A stretch of DNA of 64,000 nt from Sialis fuliginosa (GCA_961205875.1 OY540809.1:22270267-22334266), one strand, 5' to 3'. Positions 23,937-36,737 are shown, counted from the stretch's first letter. Program-made: numbers and translations. The notes: generated by a model from the letters alone, not told the origin.

Positions 23937-24170
23937 TAACCTAATTTTATCTTGTTGTTTTCCTTACGTGATGGGCGCGCATCTTGGCATGTCATTGTAT
24001 TACTAAAATTTCACTCTGATAACTTCAAAAACTTTTACATGTAAATTTCTATTTAAAAACAATCCTTTGAAATTCAACCCGATTTTCATTTTCTTATTCA
24101 TTATACGACACATCATTTATAATCCTCTTTAATGACTTGATAAAACAAATATATGTACTCGTTCGTATAA

Positions 24171-25036
24171 GGTACTGGCACCAGTCTTGGATATGACTCA
24201 TATGACCCCAGTGATGACTTTTTAATTAAATGTACTGAATTGGAAATATTTGTTGATTTTTGATTAGGTACTACCATTTCTGAATATTAATCTACATATA
24301 TACAGGGTGGGGCAATAGTGTGTGGAAGTTCGATAGCTCGTAGACCATAACAGATAAAAATATATTTCTAATGCAGATGTAAACTGTGGGTAGATGCGCA
24401 AACATAGAAATAATTTTCAAATATACAGGGTGCTACAAAAAAGTGTGGCACGCTTAAGGTAATTTTTTTTAAATGGAATGCCCTGAATATTTTTGGATAT
24501 TTAACACTTCTCTTGGGATGTAAACCGGACATCAGATAGAGCTAATATTTTAGATATGAATAAACATCCCAAGAGAAGTGTTAAATATGCAAAAATATTC
24601 AGGGCATTCCATTTAAAAAAAATTACCTTAAGCGTGCCACACTTTTTTGTAGCACATTTAACTGTCTTGCAGCGTTATTTGATGACAATGGGCCAATAGG
24701 TGTTAAAATGGTGGACATTTAAACTAATTATTATTAGTATAATTTATGTATTAATTATTATATTAGCATAACAACTACTTTACATTGTTTCAAATTTGAC
24801 GATACTTTCTTTCATATCTTTTGTGCCGTAGTACTTAACATTTTATAATCATTAGCAAGTGTCTATCACTGCGTGCTCATTACTGGTTTTACTTTATCTG
24901 TTAATGGAGAAAATACATAAACTTGGTAATTAAATTGATTAAATAAAGAGTTACGTGTTTTATTAGTAACATGAGCCCGTCAATCACAAAAACAGTAAAC
25001 CTTGCTCTTATAGCGGCCATAACTGGTGGCAGTACC
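24171..25036 (+). mobile_element. Family D MITE, interrupted copy
   Basis: GGTACTGGCACCAGT at the left and ACTGGTGGCAGTACC at the right are inverted (14 of 15). Family D is recognised by AAAATGGTGGACATTTAAAC. It is interrupted by the nested hairpin at 24301-24655. Other copies: 16425, 28550, 37491. Confidence 0.65.
24301..24655. mobile_element. Nested TACAGGGTG elements with a 92-bp near-perfect hairpin
   Basis: Inserted in the family D element at 24171-25036. A first TACAGGGTG end at 24301 is followed by a second at 24424. The arms 24430-24521 and 24564-24655 are inverted with one mismatch around a 42-base loop. The outer right end (expected CCTGTA) is missing. Confidence 0.65.
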
Positions 25037-25504
25037 TTTATTAATATACATCTATATTATGTCAGTCTATCATATTTAATTTCATAATAAACGTGCTTTA
25101 TTGCCAGTTATTTTGATCTTAATAATTTAAAATTGAATTGAAACTTTGGTTGGAAATGTACTAATATCACTTCAGGTGTCTATTAAAATATTTCTCGATA
25201 TATTCTAAATGTTCATAAAATATTCATTCTATGGCCAAATGAGTAATATATTATATTATACAAAACTTTCTTGTAAAGCTGACAACTTTAATATCATTAA
25301 AATCGCTCTACATTTCCAGAACGAAACCCGCCCGCTCAAATTCGCAAATATACACCCAGTTCAGAGCCGCATTAAGTTATGTTTAATTATTTATATTTGA
25401 TTTATGATACACGTATAAAAATTTTGTTTCTATATTATATTAAAATTTGAACTATGTAATATCTAACAAAAGTAGCTGAATTTCTAGATTCAAAAATATA
25501 AACG
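25037..25504. other. AT-rich stretch, nothing recognised
   Basis: No coding support. Confidence 0.4.
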
Positions 25505-25512
25505 CTCTAAAG

Positions 25513-25694
25513 CATAGGTGTCCAACCTTTTGAACCTTCTGGGCCGCAGGTCAGAATATGCAAAAAAAAAAACCGAAGACTTTTTTTTTTTTAGTCGCGT
25601 CAAATTCAATTCAGGTTTATTATTATAATTTTTTTTTATTATCCGATAAGGGCCGCCTCAAAGATACTCGCGGGCCGCGGGTTGGACAAGCTTG
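25513..25694. mobile_element. hAT-type MITE with perfect 8-bp TSD
   Basis: CTCTAAAG at 25505-25512 and 25695-25702 flanks a 182-bp element beginning CATAGGTGTCCAACC and ending GGGTTGGACAAGCTTG. It is the same family as 62131-62323 and the partial copy near 40298. Confidence 0.75.
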
Positions 25695-25702
25695 CTCTAA
25701 AG

Positions 25703-26303
25703 TATACATACATATGTCAAAAATGATAGTAAATAATCCTAAAAAAGGTATTTTTTATATAGCAATTTTTGAAGTTGTACTTCTTTAGATGCGTTCATAG
25801 GAAACAGTAATGCAACGGTCAAGTTAGGTTTGGTGTAAATTGTAGATAATACAGATTTCTGTTATGATAGTCGGTAAAACAGGTTTTTTGTTTACCATTT
25901 GCACGCTAGATGTCACTGTGCCAAAAAAATCTAACATAATTATTTAAAGCGATGTTGTAGATACATATTAATAATATGTTGAGTAGAAACTAAACAATTA
26001 ATCTCTAGTGGTTAAAATGAAAAAAGTTACGGCTACACAGATACAATCTTACCAACGTTATTTTTAATAAATATTTTCTTATAAAAACAATGGAATTCTT
26101 ATTATTTCCGTACCGCTGTTTCTTTTTGAAATGTTATAATTCTATCTGGTCGTCTAGAAATGCCCGAAACAACTTGATTCTTTGTATTTTGACATTTCCT
26201 TTGTTTTTAAAATTTTGTATTTTATATTCTTTTTTTTCACTTATCATTATTTGTAAAATTAAATTATTTAAATATTAAAAAAAATATCTACCATGGGAGC
26301 TAC
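25703..26303. other. AT-rich stretch with a repeat fragment
   Basis: 25770-25930 is a reverse copy of the fragment near 23160 (TTATGATAGTCGGTAAAACAG). The open frame at 26090-26278 is low complexity. Confidence 0.35.
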
Positions 26304-26620
26304 GGGACTTTCTTATACGTAATACTGACAGTGATCAGTGCACGTGATTTTTATTTTATTAAAACTTTTATTGACAAACTAATAAAAGAGAATAAAATGA
26401 AAGGAATATAAACTATATACATAATAATATTCTCTACAACATGTTTCAAATTAATTTTTTTAACGTACTTAGTAAACAGTAAACGGACGTTTACTATTGT
26501 CTATTTTTGAATTTTCGAATTATTTTTAAAATATGGAAAAAAATGTTTTAGATAAAAAATGTCGAGTATGTTATTATCTATAATTTAGTCCCCAAACAGT
26601 ATTACGTATAAGAAAGTCCC
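26304..26620. mobile_element. MITE with perfect 24-bp inverted ends
   Basis: GGGACTTTCTTATACGTAAT... at 26304-26327 is exactly inverted at 26597-26620. Beyond that the match extends through CCATGG with a short insertion on the left. No clear target duplication; superfamily unknown. Confidence 0.6.
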
Positions 26621-27439
26621 ATGGTATCTATATGGCAAACACGAACACTGTTCAATATCTGTAATACGTATAATGAACCATTTGAAATGTAATTTTAAAT
26701 TTGTTTTTTTTTTTAATGAAAAGAACATAAAATAAAAAAATAATATTACCTGCAATTTTTAGCTTGCCCATTTTTCTATAATTTGCACCGTTTCAAAAAT
26801 AATTCGAAAAATTCTAAAATTGACACCTTTAAACATCCGTACCCGGTTGAAAGATCGTTTTTTTAAAATAGGAGGTTTTCAAAAATGAATCTTAAATATG
26901 CATATAATTTAACCTTCTACGATTTGTCGTATTTGAATTACCGAGCTTACAGACAGGCCGACACAAAAATACTCAAATGGATTCAAGTAAGGTCAAAATG
27001 GATAAATCGATCAAAATTCGGATTTTGAAAAAAAATCGGCTTTACTATACTTACTTATACTATATTAATGTATATTTCATATACATAGGTATAAGAAAGT
27101 AAAAATATTCAGTAGTGATTAAAATTTAATTTTATTTTATTTACCACTTCTCGGTAAATAAAAAAAAGTTTTTCAACGGAAACTTCTTTTATGGACGCTA
27201 ATGTTTTTTTTTTTTTGGTATTAAAAATATCGTATTTCACAGTATATTTCGCTTTACTCTTGAATAAAGCGAAAAAAATCTTTGAACAAATAATCAAAAA
27301 GCAGTTTCAAACTGAAATTTCAAGCTTTAAAATTTATCCAAGCACACTATTCTACAATTCTTATTTCCACATAATTTTGAAATAAAATATCCTTTTTTTT
27401 TCTTCAGACCTAGCTTTTCAATTTTTACATCAAAATTAG
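26621..27439. other. AT-rich stretch, no gene supported
   Basis: 26760-27060 has CCGTACCCGGTTGAAAGATC and ACAGACAGGCCGACAC, suggesting an old retroelement piece. Open frames on both strands near 27109-27385 are A/T-run artefacts. Confidence 0.3.
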
Positions 27440-27745
27440 AATTAAATTTAATTTTTATTTACTTTTCAGTGTTTTTACGTTTTTTTAAGTCGGTTTTATT
27501 CTTTCAAGTTTTTATTTTTTCCCTATTGAGTGAATTATCTTCAAACAAAAATCGTCCAAATCGATGCATATTTGTCAGTTATGCCCGAACATTCATAAAA
27601 TAAATGTATACAGCCGAATTGAAAACTTCCTCCTTTTTTAAAGTCCATGGTCAGATTCTGAAAAAAATTATATGGGATCACATCGGGAGTATATATGTAC
27701 TTACAAACAAAAAACGTCTAAATCAGTGCATTTTTGTCGGAATCA
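27440..27745 (-). repeat. Dispersed repeat family H
   Basis: Reverse copy: CTTTTCAGTG, AAGTCGGTTT, CATATTTGTCAGTTATGCCC and GAAAACTTCCTCCTTTTTT. Confidence 0.55.
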
Positions 27746-27797
27746 TGCCCGAACATACATAAAAAATATACATATATTGTCGAATTGAGAACCTTAA

Positions 27798-28061
27798 CAC
27801 TAGGTATACCAAAAATTAATATATACCATCTCTACCAAACCGGTCATTTTGACCGGTTAGTTATTTAGCTGAAAAATATATTTATTTAATCAATTAATGC
27901 AAGGGGTAGGAAAAAGAGAGCTCCAAAAATGCAAGAAATTATATTTTTCACTTAAATTTTTATACACGATATGATAAATGGTAATAATATCAATTTAAAT
28001 TTTAACTTTCCTTAGCGCAAATTTTTTAACCGATCATTTTGACCGGTTGGTATATCTAGTG
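27798..28061. mobile_element. piggyBac-like MITE with TTAA duplication
   Basis: TTAA at 27794-27797 and 28062-28065 flanks inverted ends CACTAGGTATACCA and TGGTATATCTAGTG (13 of 14 match). Near each end lies CATTTTGACCGG, in a palindromic setting on the left (27840-27858). The 264-bp element is non-coding. Confidence 0.75.
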
Positions 28062-28065
28062 TTAA

Positions 28066-28549
28066 AACTGAAAATTACAACTTTCAAAATGCTTTGTGAA
28101 TAATCGTTCTGTCATTATTTTTAAAGAAAATATATATATTTTTTAAATTCTACTAAATGCGGCTCTGCAACATTTACATGTCAAAAAGTCACGCAGGTAT
28201 AACTGAAACTAGAGTAGGTACTACATAGCTGTAGAAACAATAGGCAACATAATAAAGTATGTAATTTAATGAAAATATTGTGTCTGGTTTAGTTACATAA
28301 CACATATATATATACATACTACATATATGTGTATATTGGATTGATCGTAAATTAACAAATGCTATAATTTATGCATATGTTTTGTAGAGGAAACAGGGGA
28401 AAAGTTATTCTCTTAATGCCTTGATAATTTATGTATATCATGAAGGTTTATTAATATTTCAGTTTTGCGTATCTCTAATCAAGATTTTGTATTATGTTCT
28501 GTCTTTGTATTAATTTATTCTGCTATAATTATACATATACAGTAATATT
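28066..28549. other. AT-rich stretch, nothing recognised
   Basis: TATA-rich microsatellite-like runs near 28305; nothing coding. Confidence 0.35.
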
Positions 28550-28995
28550 GAACAATACCCCAGTGTTGAACACTTGTTTAATCAAATGTATTAAATTAGA
28601 AATATTAGTTGATATTTGCCATTACTGAATCATAATCATATAGCACACTTAACTATAAAACAGCTTAATTTGATAAAATCGCCCAATGGGTGTTAAAATG
28701 GTGGACATTTAAACTAATTATTAATGTAATCTATTTATTAATTATTTCATACATTGTTTTTTATATTTTATGATTCTTTATTTTATATTTTCAGTATGTT
28801 AGTACTTATATGTATATATTATATATATTATAAAATACTATATAATATAACTATATTTGCGGACTTAAATTTATTTAATAAAGAGGTACTTGTTTTATTA
28901 GTAATATGAGTTCATGAGAATTACAAAAAAGTAGCTCATCAATCCCAAAAACTGTATACCTTGCTCTTAAAACGTCCAAGACAAGTACATGTTCA
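28550..28995 (+). mobile_element. Family D MITE copy, degraded ends
   Basis: Contains AAAATGGTGGACATTTAAAC and TACCTTGCTCTTAAAACGTC in the family order. Both termini are diverged. Confidence 0.55.
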
Positions 28996-29218
28996 TTATA
29001 TGTATAAAATTATCAATCCCACTTTACCCAATATGTGATAACTATTCTGAATAACCGGTTATATTGAAAATGATCGATCACGTTATAAAAAATACAAATA
29101 AATTAAATAAACGATGCCCTGCGTCTATATTATTAAATATATTATTACATACAAAGTTATATTATAACGTATATGTATTTTATAATGTACATATATTATA
29201 CGTGTTTAATCCCATAAT

Positions 29219-29289
29219 CAGTGGCGTACCATAGGTTTATGCCGCCCGGGGCAGATGGTAATTTTTTGCCCCCTTTCGATACGCCACTG
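29219..29289. mobile_element. Very short hAT-type MITE
   Basis: 71 bp with inverted ends CAGTGGCGTA and TACGCCACTG. The flanks CCCATAAT (29211-29218) and TCCATAAT (29290-29297) match at 7 of 8. It shares its ends with the element at 5809-6147. Confidence 0.7.
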
Positions 29290-29297
29290 TCCATAAT

Positions 29298-30149
29298 ATA
29301 AATAAAAATTAAAGGACGCCACTGGAAAAATTAATATCAAGCAATATTTTTTCTAATTTTATTTTATTTTTTGTTTACATAAAAACCAATAAATCTCTTC
29401 TCAAACTTTTGAAAAAAGAAACAGTTAAAAATGTACAAGTTAATTTAATTTTCTTCATAATATTAATCGGCTCATATATTTTCCAGTATCCGTTGGATTC
29501 TTTTAATTAATTTCCTTGTTGTTTTAATACAGAAAAGTTTCTCGACTTAATTGTTGTCCTAACGGATTTAAACAGGATTTTTCATGCAAACGAACACTGC
29601 ATCAAAATATTCACTCGATTAATCATTACCTTAAAAAATGTTGACCGAAGTAAAATTAATATTTCAAAGCTTTTTTATAATGAGTGATGTGAGAAATTAA
29701 CAAATGACGAACTACATTAATTTTTCTTCACTTTAATGTAATAAATTATCAAATTGTGAAAGTTCTTTTAACTCCCATATTTATCCTAATAAAGTAAATT
29801 GATGTTTAACTTATTTTTGTAAATATTAAATAGTTTAATTTTCTAAAAAGATTTCTGATCGTTTTGACTTCTGACCATCTACAAATATTCTTACTCTTTA
29901 AAACTGAATTAGTAGTTATTCCACTATTTGATTTAGTCACTTTAAATTTCACTAAAAGAATAGTGATTTCGAATCGAAAGTGGCACCATTACGGCATTTA
30001 TTCTTACTTCGATTTGTCAACGTATAATGTTATTATTTATTAACAATAATCAGGTTTATTTCTACAAAACAAAATTAATTTTGATTATTTCATAAATTAG
30101 TCTACGATAATTGACATATTCATTTAAAATTATATGTACATTAATTATT
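29298..30149. other. AT-rich stretch, nothing coding
   Basis: AAAACTGAATTAG at 29902 has its inverse CTAATTCAGTTTT at about 30425, a possible eroded inverted-repeat element spanning 29897-30440. Confidence 0.3.
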
Positions 30150-30795
30150 ATAAAAAGATGGATTCTAAAATAAAGTCTCTCGCCGCGTCTGTCTGTCTGT
30201 GCACGATTTTCTCAGTAACTACAGAATGGATTTAATATTACGCATGCGTGTGGATTTTATAATGAGTTTTTTTAGATTGTTCCAGTTTTTTGACATCAAA
30301 AATAAATAAAATAAAAACCTTAAATTCTGTCATAACTTAAGAAGTGACTATTCACTAATTCGTAGTAAGTATTCTTTTAACTATTTCAATTAGTGAATAT
30401 TCACTATGAATTAGTGATTTCTAACTAATTCAGTTTTAGAAAGTACGTAGTAAATGTTCGTTAATAACTAAATATATTAGTCGAATAAAATTATACATTA
30501 ATTATTATCGAAAGATGGATTATAAAACAAAATCCCTTGCGGCGTCTGTCTATCGGTCTGTGCACGATTTTCCCAGTAAATACTGAACGGATTTAATTCC
30601 GGATTTCACTAATGGATAGAGTGTTTCACGAGGAAGCTTCAAGTGTATATTACTGTATATATTTTGTGTTTTCATGAAATCGAAAAAAAAAACAATCGTC
30701 GGAAAATTAAAGTAAATAGTTAAAACAATGTTTTATAGGTTTATGACAGATTAAATATGTATCCCCGGATAACACCGGGTCTAATGCGCTAGTTT
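30150..30795 (+). repeat. Dispersed repeat family F, two direct copies
   Basis: A partial copy (to about 30290) and a fuller one (30500-30795) both start AAAGATGGATT and share GCGTCTGTCT and TGTGCACGATTTT. The second ends in CCCCGGATAACACCGGG. Confidence 0.55.
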
Positions 30796-31479
30796 CTATA
30801 TTAATTTAAATAAATTAGGTAAAATATTGTATTCCCTTATCTATTTGCATGAAAACCTTGATTATTTTCACAGTCAGTTCATAATTGAAAACAAATCGGA
30901 TAAATATACAATACAATGTTTTAACAAAGATAATCACGCTGATTGAACAGTATAATTGTAATGTCCTAAATAATAATATTATACCTAATTATAATTTCCT
31001 CTAATTTCATGAATATCCGTAATCAAAAAATATCTATAATTTGTTAATCGTTCCATGAAATAATTAAATTGTGACTCGCCAATATCAAAGATACATTAAA
31101 ACATTATAACTAGCCTATTCATAATTAAATATTTTAACTGAATATAATTTAATTCGTTGTTATGTGAAATGAATTTAATTAAAAATTTAATGTTAATTGA
31201 TAATATTTTTAATATAATGATTTTTTTAAATACCACAGCTATCATAAACTGTCTCTTTCATGATATTGAAGCTGAAAAAACTTCCTAAACATCAAGAAAT
31301 TGAATTGCTTTATCTTAATAGAATCTTTCGAATTTTACTGTTGACATTTTTTCATTTAAATGTATTAAAAGGTTGTCCAATCTTCGAATGAGCATGCAAT
31401 TTGTAAACATTAATTGAAATAAGGGCCATTTTTCATACTTTCTTATTAGTATTGGGCCTAGCGCCTATCAAAGCTACCG
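30796..31479. other. AT-rich stretch, nothing recognised
   Basis: No coding signal or repeat relation noticed. Confidence 0.4.
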
Positions 31480-31795
31480 TGTCAAAATGCTGATCTTAAT
31501 TAGTAGAATTTTTTTTTGCATTTTTAATCATTTTTCGGATTATCACCAAATGGATCGCTCAGAAAAATCTGAAAAATGATTTAAAAATTCTAGCGCGATC
31601 AATTGTTATAAACTATTTAATTGTTTATTTCCATATAACTAATGTACCATTCGTTGTAGAGAAAAAGTTTTCCGACAAGTCGTTCCTAACATCTCACGAT
31701 CTAAGAAACAACAAGACTTTATACGTTTTTCAAAATATTCAATAATTTAAGTGGGGGGGGTTGATCGTATAGAACACTAATTGTGCAAGTATAGC
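31480..31795 (+). repeat. Dispersed repeat family I
   Basis: CGATCAATTGTTATAAAC and AATAATTTAAGTGGGGGG occur in the same order at 62440-62705. Confidence 0.55.
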
Positions 31796-31811
31796 TTCCA
31801 CTTGTCTTAAT

Positions 31812-32612
31812 TAGGTTTCCGTAGAAAACTAGGAAACCTTATAGCTGTCCGTCTGTCCTGAAAATTTCAAGCCGATTAAGATGAAATTTGATATACGGAC
31901 GAAGACTGATAACATAAAAACAGAAACGATAAGATTTTTGAAAAAAAAATGTTTTTTGGACCCCCTTTCCATAGACTGAAAAGTATATTACAAAAAAAAA
32001 TTCACTTAATCCATTAAGTGAGATGTCTTTAGATAGGTTTCCTAAAATGAAATAAAAAATGTTATATGACTTTTTGATTTTAACCCTTCAGTCACGAAAT
32101 ATTTGCGTTCAAAGTCGTTATCAGAACGTCCCCCCCCCCCTATATTTTCTAAACTATCAATATAAAAAATCTGAAAAAATTTGAGAATGTAGCTTTGCTA
32201 GCACTTTCACTGAAAATTATAACGAACACTGTCAAACATTTTTTGGGCCCCCCTCCCATAGACTGAAAATTGAACTCACATTTTTTTTCACTTACCCCAT
32301 TGAGTGGGGTGTCATTAGATAGGTCTCCTAAAATCCAACAAAATTTGTTAAATTACCTTTTGATGTTAACCCTTCAGTCACGATATATTTGCATTTAAAT
32401 GTCGTTATCAGAGCGTTCCCTCCCCCCTAATTTATAAACTATTAATTTAAAAAATCTGAAAATAAAACAGAATTTACCTTTTAATTAGTACTTTCACTGA
32501 AAATTATAACAAATACTGTAGCTAGAATAGTTTATAAAAAAAAACTCTTGTTTATAAATCGTAATGACTACGGAAACCTATCATGTGCGGCCCAATACGC
32601 ACTTGGCTGTTT
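31812..32612 (+). repeat. Dispersed repeat family C with internal duplication
   Basis: Starts TTTCCGTAGAAAACTAGGAA and ends CCAATACGCACTTGGCTG. The middle block of about 250-300 bp (CATAGACTGAAAA, a TTAGATAGGT block, GTCGTTATCAGA, C-run) is present twice, as also at 47600-48440. Confidence 0.6.
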
Positions 32613-34400
32613 TATTTTTTTAAATAAGATTGTAAAGTAGATACAAAATGTATAATAATATACATTTTACATTAATTTCAATACTATCAGTAAATTGACT
32701 GATCCTTTAAATATGGAACAACCTGTATAAGAGAATTTGTTTATAAACCACTGATAAGTCAAGTTAATCCATTTTAATAAACGAATGTTCAATAAGAGTA
32801 TAAAATCAAATCAAGATGTAAATGCAAATTTGACATTAAAAAGTTGAAATCGAGTGATATTTTAAAATCAATTAACCGTATTTCTCTACTCCTACAACTG
32901 GTTTATTTAAAATATTATTACAAAATGTCAACCGACACTTTGACATATATCGTCCATTACAAATAACTGATATGTACAATTACAAACATATGCTACATAT
33001 TCATGTGTCTGAAATGCAATTAGTTATTGATTTTGCCGTAAATAATTATTAACGATGATACGTTTTATTCGTACGTCAAATTTTCTAATACGATTTATTT
33101 TATTAGAAACATGTATTTTTCCATTATATTGTTTGCTATTTTCTACAAATTCGAAAATACATATATGTTTAAAAAAAAGTTATGTTCTCCCACAGGCAAA
33201 AGTCTGGTTCTGGCTTATGTTTTATAAAAAAATAGGACTTTTGTAAAAAAAAATTCAAAATTTTGTTCGGCCAAAATTGGGGAATATTGGACATTTGAAA
33301 ATTTTATTAAAAAAATTTTTGCTATGAAAAAAAATTTGTAAAAATAAAATTAAAATATTTTTCAAGACCTTATATAAACCTTAAATTTTCTTGAAAATTT
33401 TATCCAATTATGTTTGATTTTTAAATTTTAATTTATTGCAGCTAAAATATTTTAAATAATAAATTAAAACTTGGAGAAATACTTTCTCATGTAAAAAAAA
33501 TTGCGAAATCGGAGCTTAGGCATATTGCTTATGGGAACACGGCTATAGCCTTTAAAATTTAAATATTTTTTAAACAGTATCAGGCCCGGAGATAGAGGGG
33601 AAACTAGAAATAAAGCTATAACAGGCCACGTACTTTGGGGCTCCATTTGATATAGACAAAGATATAAATTAAATCAGGCCACGACTACACGAACCTACTG
33701 TTTATTAATAAAAAAATATTATTAATTATTAAATAAAAAAATTAAATAAATAACAAAGAAAAAACATATTGAAATATTTTTTTATAAAAATAAAAATGAA
33801 TTACAAAGAGCAGTAAAAATACTTTCTGGTTTTACTGCATCAATAAATTACTTATAAGCAATTAATATCTGAAACTACATTTTAAAATATCCCCAAAATT
33901 ATAGCAGTCCATTTGTTCAACACGCAATAAATAATTACTAATCATTAATAAACCCCGTATTTGCTTTATTTTCGTGCTAAAAATATAATCTGCACAATAA
34001 ACTATTAGTTATTTCAGTCATTTACCGCACACACATTGTTAACAGCAAATTCCATTCTTCGGAATTTCAAATATTTATTTGATCCATTATGACATAAATT
34101 TAATTAAACAACAATTTACGATAAAGGATTGTTATAATATTATCCTATTTAATATTGTTAGTAGAATTCATTAACAAATATGTATACAGGATGTATAGTA
34201 TAATTCATTATGTACACGAAGTACAATAATATATTTATTTTAATTGCTACAATAATTATCAGCAATGCTCTTGGAATTTATTTCACTGCAATATTAATTA
34301 AAATGTGTGATTATTACGTTCAAAATTTATACATGTAGAAGAGCACAAATAAAATTATAAATTGTTAAATACTATGTTTCAATTTCTTCACTTTCTGTTT
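32613..34400. other. Long AT-rich stretch, no gene supported
   Basis: About 1.8 kb with A/T runs and short open frames without domains. TATACAGGATGTATAG near 34188 looks like a lone mariner-type end. Confidence 0.35.
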
Positions 34401-34934
34401 CGTATATACCGGGTGTCCCAGATAACTTTTCCAGTATCTACAAGAGATACAGATTTGATTAAATGAGATGAATTATTTGTAAGGTATTGCTACATCAAAA
34501 AATATTAACAATTCTATGTTTGGCGGTATATCCAAATAACTGAAAATTACGAATCTCTTTAAGGAGGCAGACCCAGTTGGGACTTCCAAAAAATGCTCTT
34601 TTTTAAGATTTTTTTTTGCCACGTATTAAAATAATTAATAACAAATGTTTTTTCACATGAAAGATATGTATTTACAGAAAATATTAAAATTTTTTTATGG
34701 CAAAATATTAAAAAATAACTGGGATACAGCAAATTTGGGAGGGGTAAAAAAAGTGTTTTGCCGTGATCACTGCTGCTCGTCTCTATTTTCGGCTATAAAA
34801 AAAATAATCGTCAAAAAAAAATCCTTCGTCCATCCGGAGGACAATTATGTATAGAATAAGTGAGAAAAATTTCAAACCGATCGGCAAAGCCGTTCTCAAG
34901 TTACAATTATCACCGACTTCGAAAACATGGTTTC
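34401..34934. other. Repeat-like stretch, unclassified
   Basis: TATACCGGGTGTCCCAG at 34405 resembles a mariner-type terminus without partner. CAAACCGATCGGCAAAGCCG near 34876 looks like an old retroelement piece. Confidence 0.3.
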
Positions 34935-35195
34935 GAGAAAAACGCGTTTAATAAATCGCTGAACTGATCCTGTTGAAATTTTGCATTCTGAGGAAGGACA
35001 TAGACTACTTTTTATCCCGAAAAAATTATTAAATAAAAAAATGGGTGTGTAATTGTGTAACATCTGTACGCGCGATAAGTTATACTTTTTAACGTAGACA
35101 TCTAATGTGCAAATGCGAAACTCAAACCCTGTTTTATCGACTATCATAACATAAATCTGTATTACCTAACCTAACCTTTCGCGGGTAACAGCTAG
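34935..35195 (+). repeat. Dispersed repeat family G
   Basis: TCGCTGAACTGATCCTG, CATTCTGAGGAAGGACATAG and TTCGCGGGTAACAGCTAGT in order. Confidence 0.6.
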
Positions 35196-35771
35196 TATTA
35201 AATATTTTAAATAAAAATTGTTAATTAATTAATTGTTATCTACAATTAATGAAGCAAGCATAAAACAATTCGTAAATTTTATTTGATGAAGAATCAAATA
35301 AGATGAAGAAATAAATCTTCAAGAAATACTAGTTCAAGTTTCTTTTCCCAAACTTTCAATAAATGGAAATTCAGGATTTAAAAACCAAAAATTGATTAAT
35401 ATCGACTGCACAAAACAAAACAAGATAAATAATTAGTAATACCAATAGAAAATATTAAGTGCCTTATTATTATTGTTAAGTGGTCATTAAACCTATGTCA
35501 AACAAATCTACTGTCAAATATAGACTCGTAAAAAATTAATAATAGTTATCGATAAATCAACTTCTTGCATTTTTGGCATGTATGTATTGGTACATACATA
35601 CATATGTATATGAAATATAAATTTTATAAACATTGCCTAGATTTCGTGCAAATTTCATCATAGAAACAAATAAAAAGATTAATTGACCTGTAACTGTAAA
35701 GTACTATTTTTTTTTATTTGATACGACACTTATTTGTTAATACTAAAATATTCAAGGAAATGTTTATAGTC
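35196..35771. other. AT-rich stretch, nothing recognised
   Basis: No coding signal. Confidence 0.4.
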
Positions 35772-35774
35772 TTA

Positions 35775-36106
35775 TGCCCGGTATTATAAAAGACCTAACA
35801 AAATTTGTTAGCTAGCAATTACATTCAAATGGGGTATTAATTCTGTACTAGTATCTATGGATTAGTTATGGAATTTAGAGCAGTGACACTTCAACTAATT
35901 GTAACACAGTTGGCATCTTTGACCGTACAAAATAATTTTCATAACATCACCACTGTTTTAATACCGTTTGTATTTACCTACAACGCGTGCGCGAAACTTG
36001 TCAAAGTCATCAACAAACTCCAAAAGAACTGTCATATAAGTTTGATATCTCAGTTGAAAGCGTTTGTTAGCTAACAAATTTGTTAGGTCCTTTATGATAC
36101 CGGGCA
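35775..36106. mobile_element. Harbinger-like MITE with TTA duplication
   Basis: Inverted arms of about 44 bp begin TGCCCGGTATTATAAA on the left and end TTTATGATACCGGGCA on the right, with TTA at 35772-35774 and 36107-36109. The 332-bp interior is non-coding. Confidence 0.65.
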
Positions 36107-36190
36107 TTATCAAATCAAATTTTTTATACAAAATACTACACATTTGAATGTGATTTTCATAATGAATTTTAAGATTTGATTTGTGATTTT

Positions 36191-36737
36191 TGCTTCCTCG
36201 CCATATCGAAGATACGAGAAGCTTTGTGATCGTTTTAAAATGAGAAAAAAAAATTGTTTAACTTTCTGTTTTAGATAAAGACAAACACTTTTCGTTTCGT
36301 GTCTGTCTGTCTGTGTGTTTGTCTGGCTGTATGTCTGTCCCCTTAATCCTTGTCTCACGCATAACTCATGAGTAGAGCATTCAATTTCCTATAATATAGG
36401 TCCCTTACAAAGATTTATTCCAATTTGCTTTAAAAAATCATCATTTGTTTTTGTTTTTTAATAGCTATTTACTTCGATGTTTTAAATGTTATTTTATTGT
36501 TTAGAAATTAGATTCTAAATTGAAATTGTAAAAAATTTTAAAAAAATACGAATAAATAATCATGCGTAAAAGAAAAATGTCGAATAAATATTTTTTAATA
36601 AAATTGTATAAAAATTAAATGGTTAATTAATCAATGGCAGACATTTCATCTGAATACTTTATCGTTGTTTATTAAAATTGTTCGATAATTAACTACATTT
36701 TATGAATTTAGTACTGTGCATTTACTTGGCAGATATA
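36191..36737 (+). repeat. Dispersed repeat family A, internally deleted
   Basis: TGCTTCCTCGCCATATCGAA to GTGCATTTACTTGGCAGAT. The part with CTTGGTTGG is missing between GCATAACTCATGAG and TAGAGCATTC. Confidence 0.6.
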
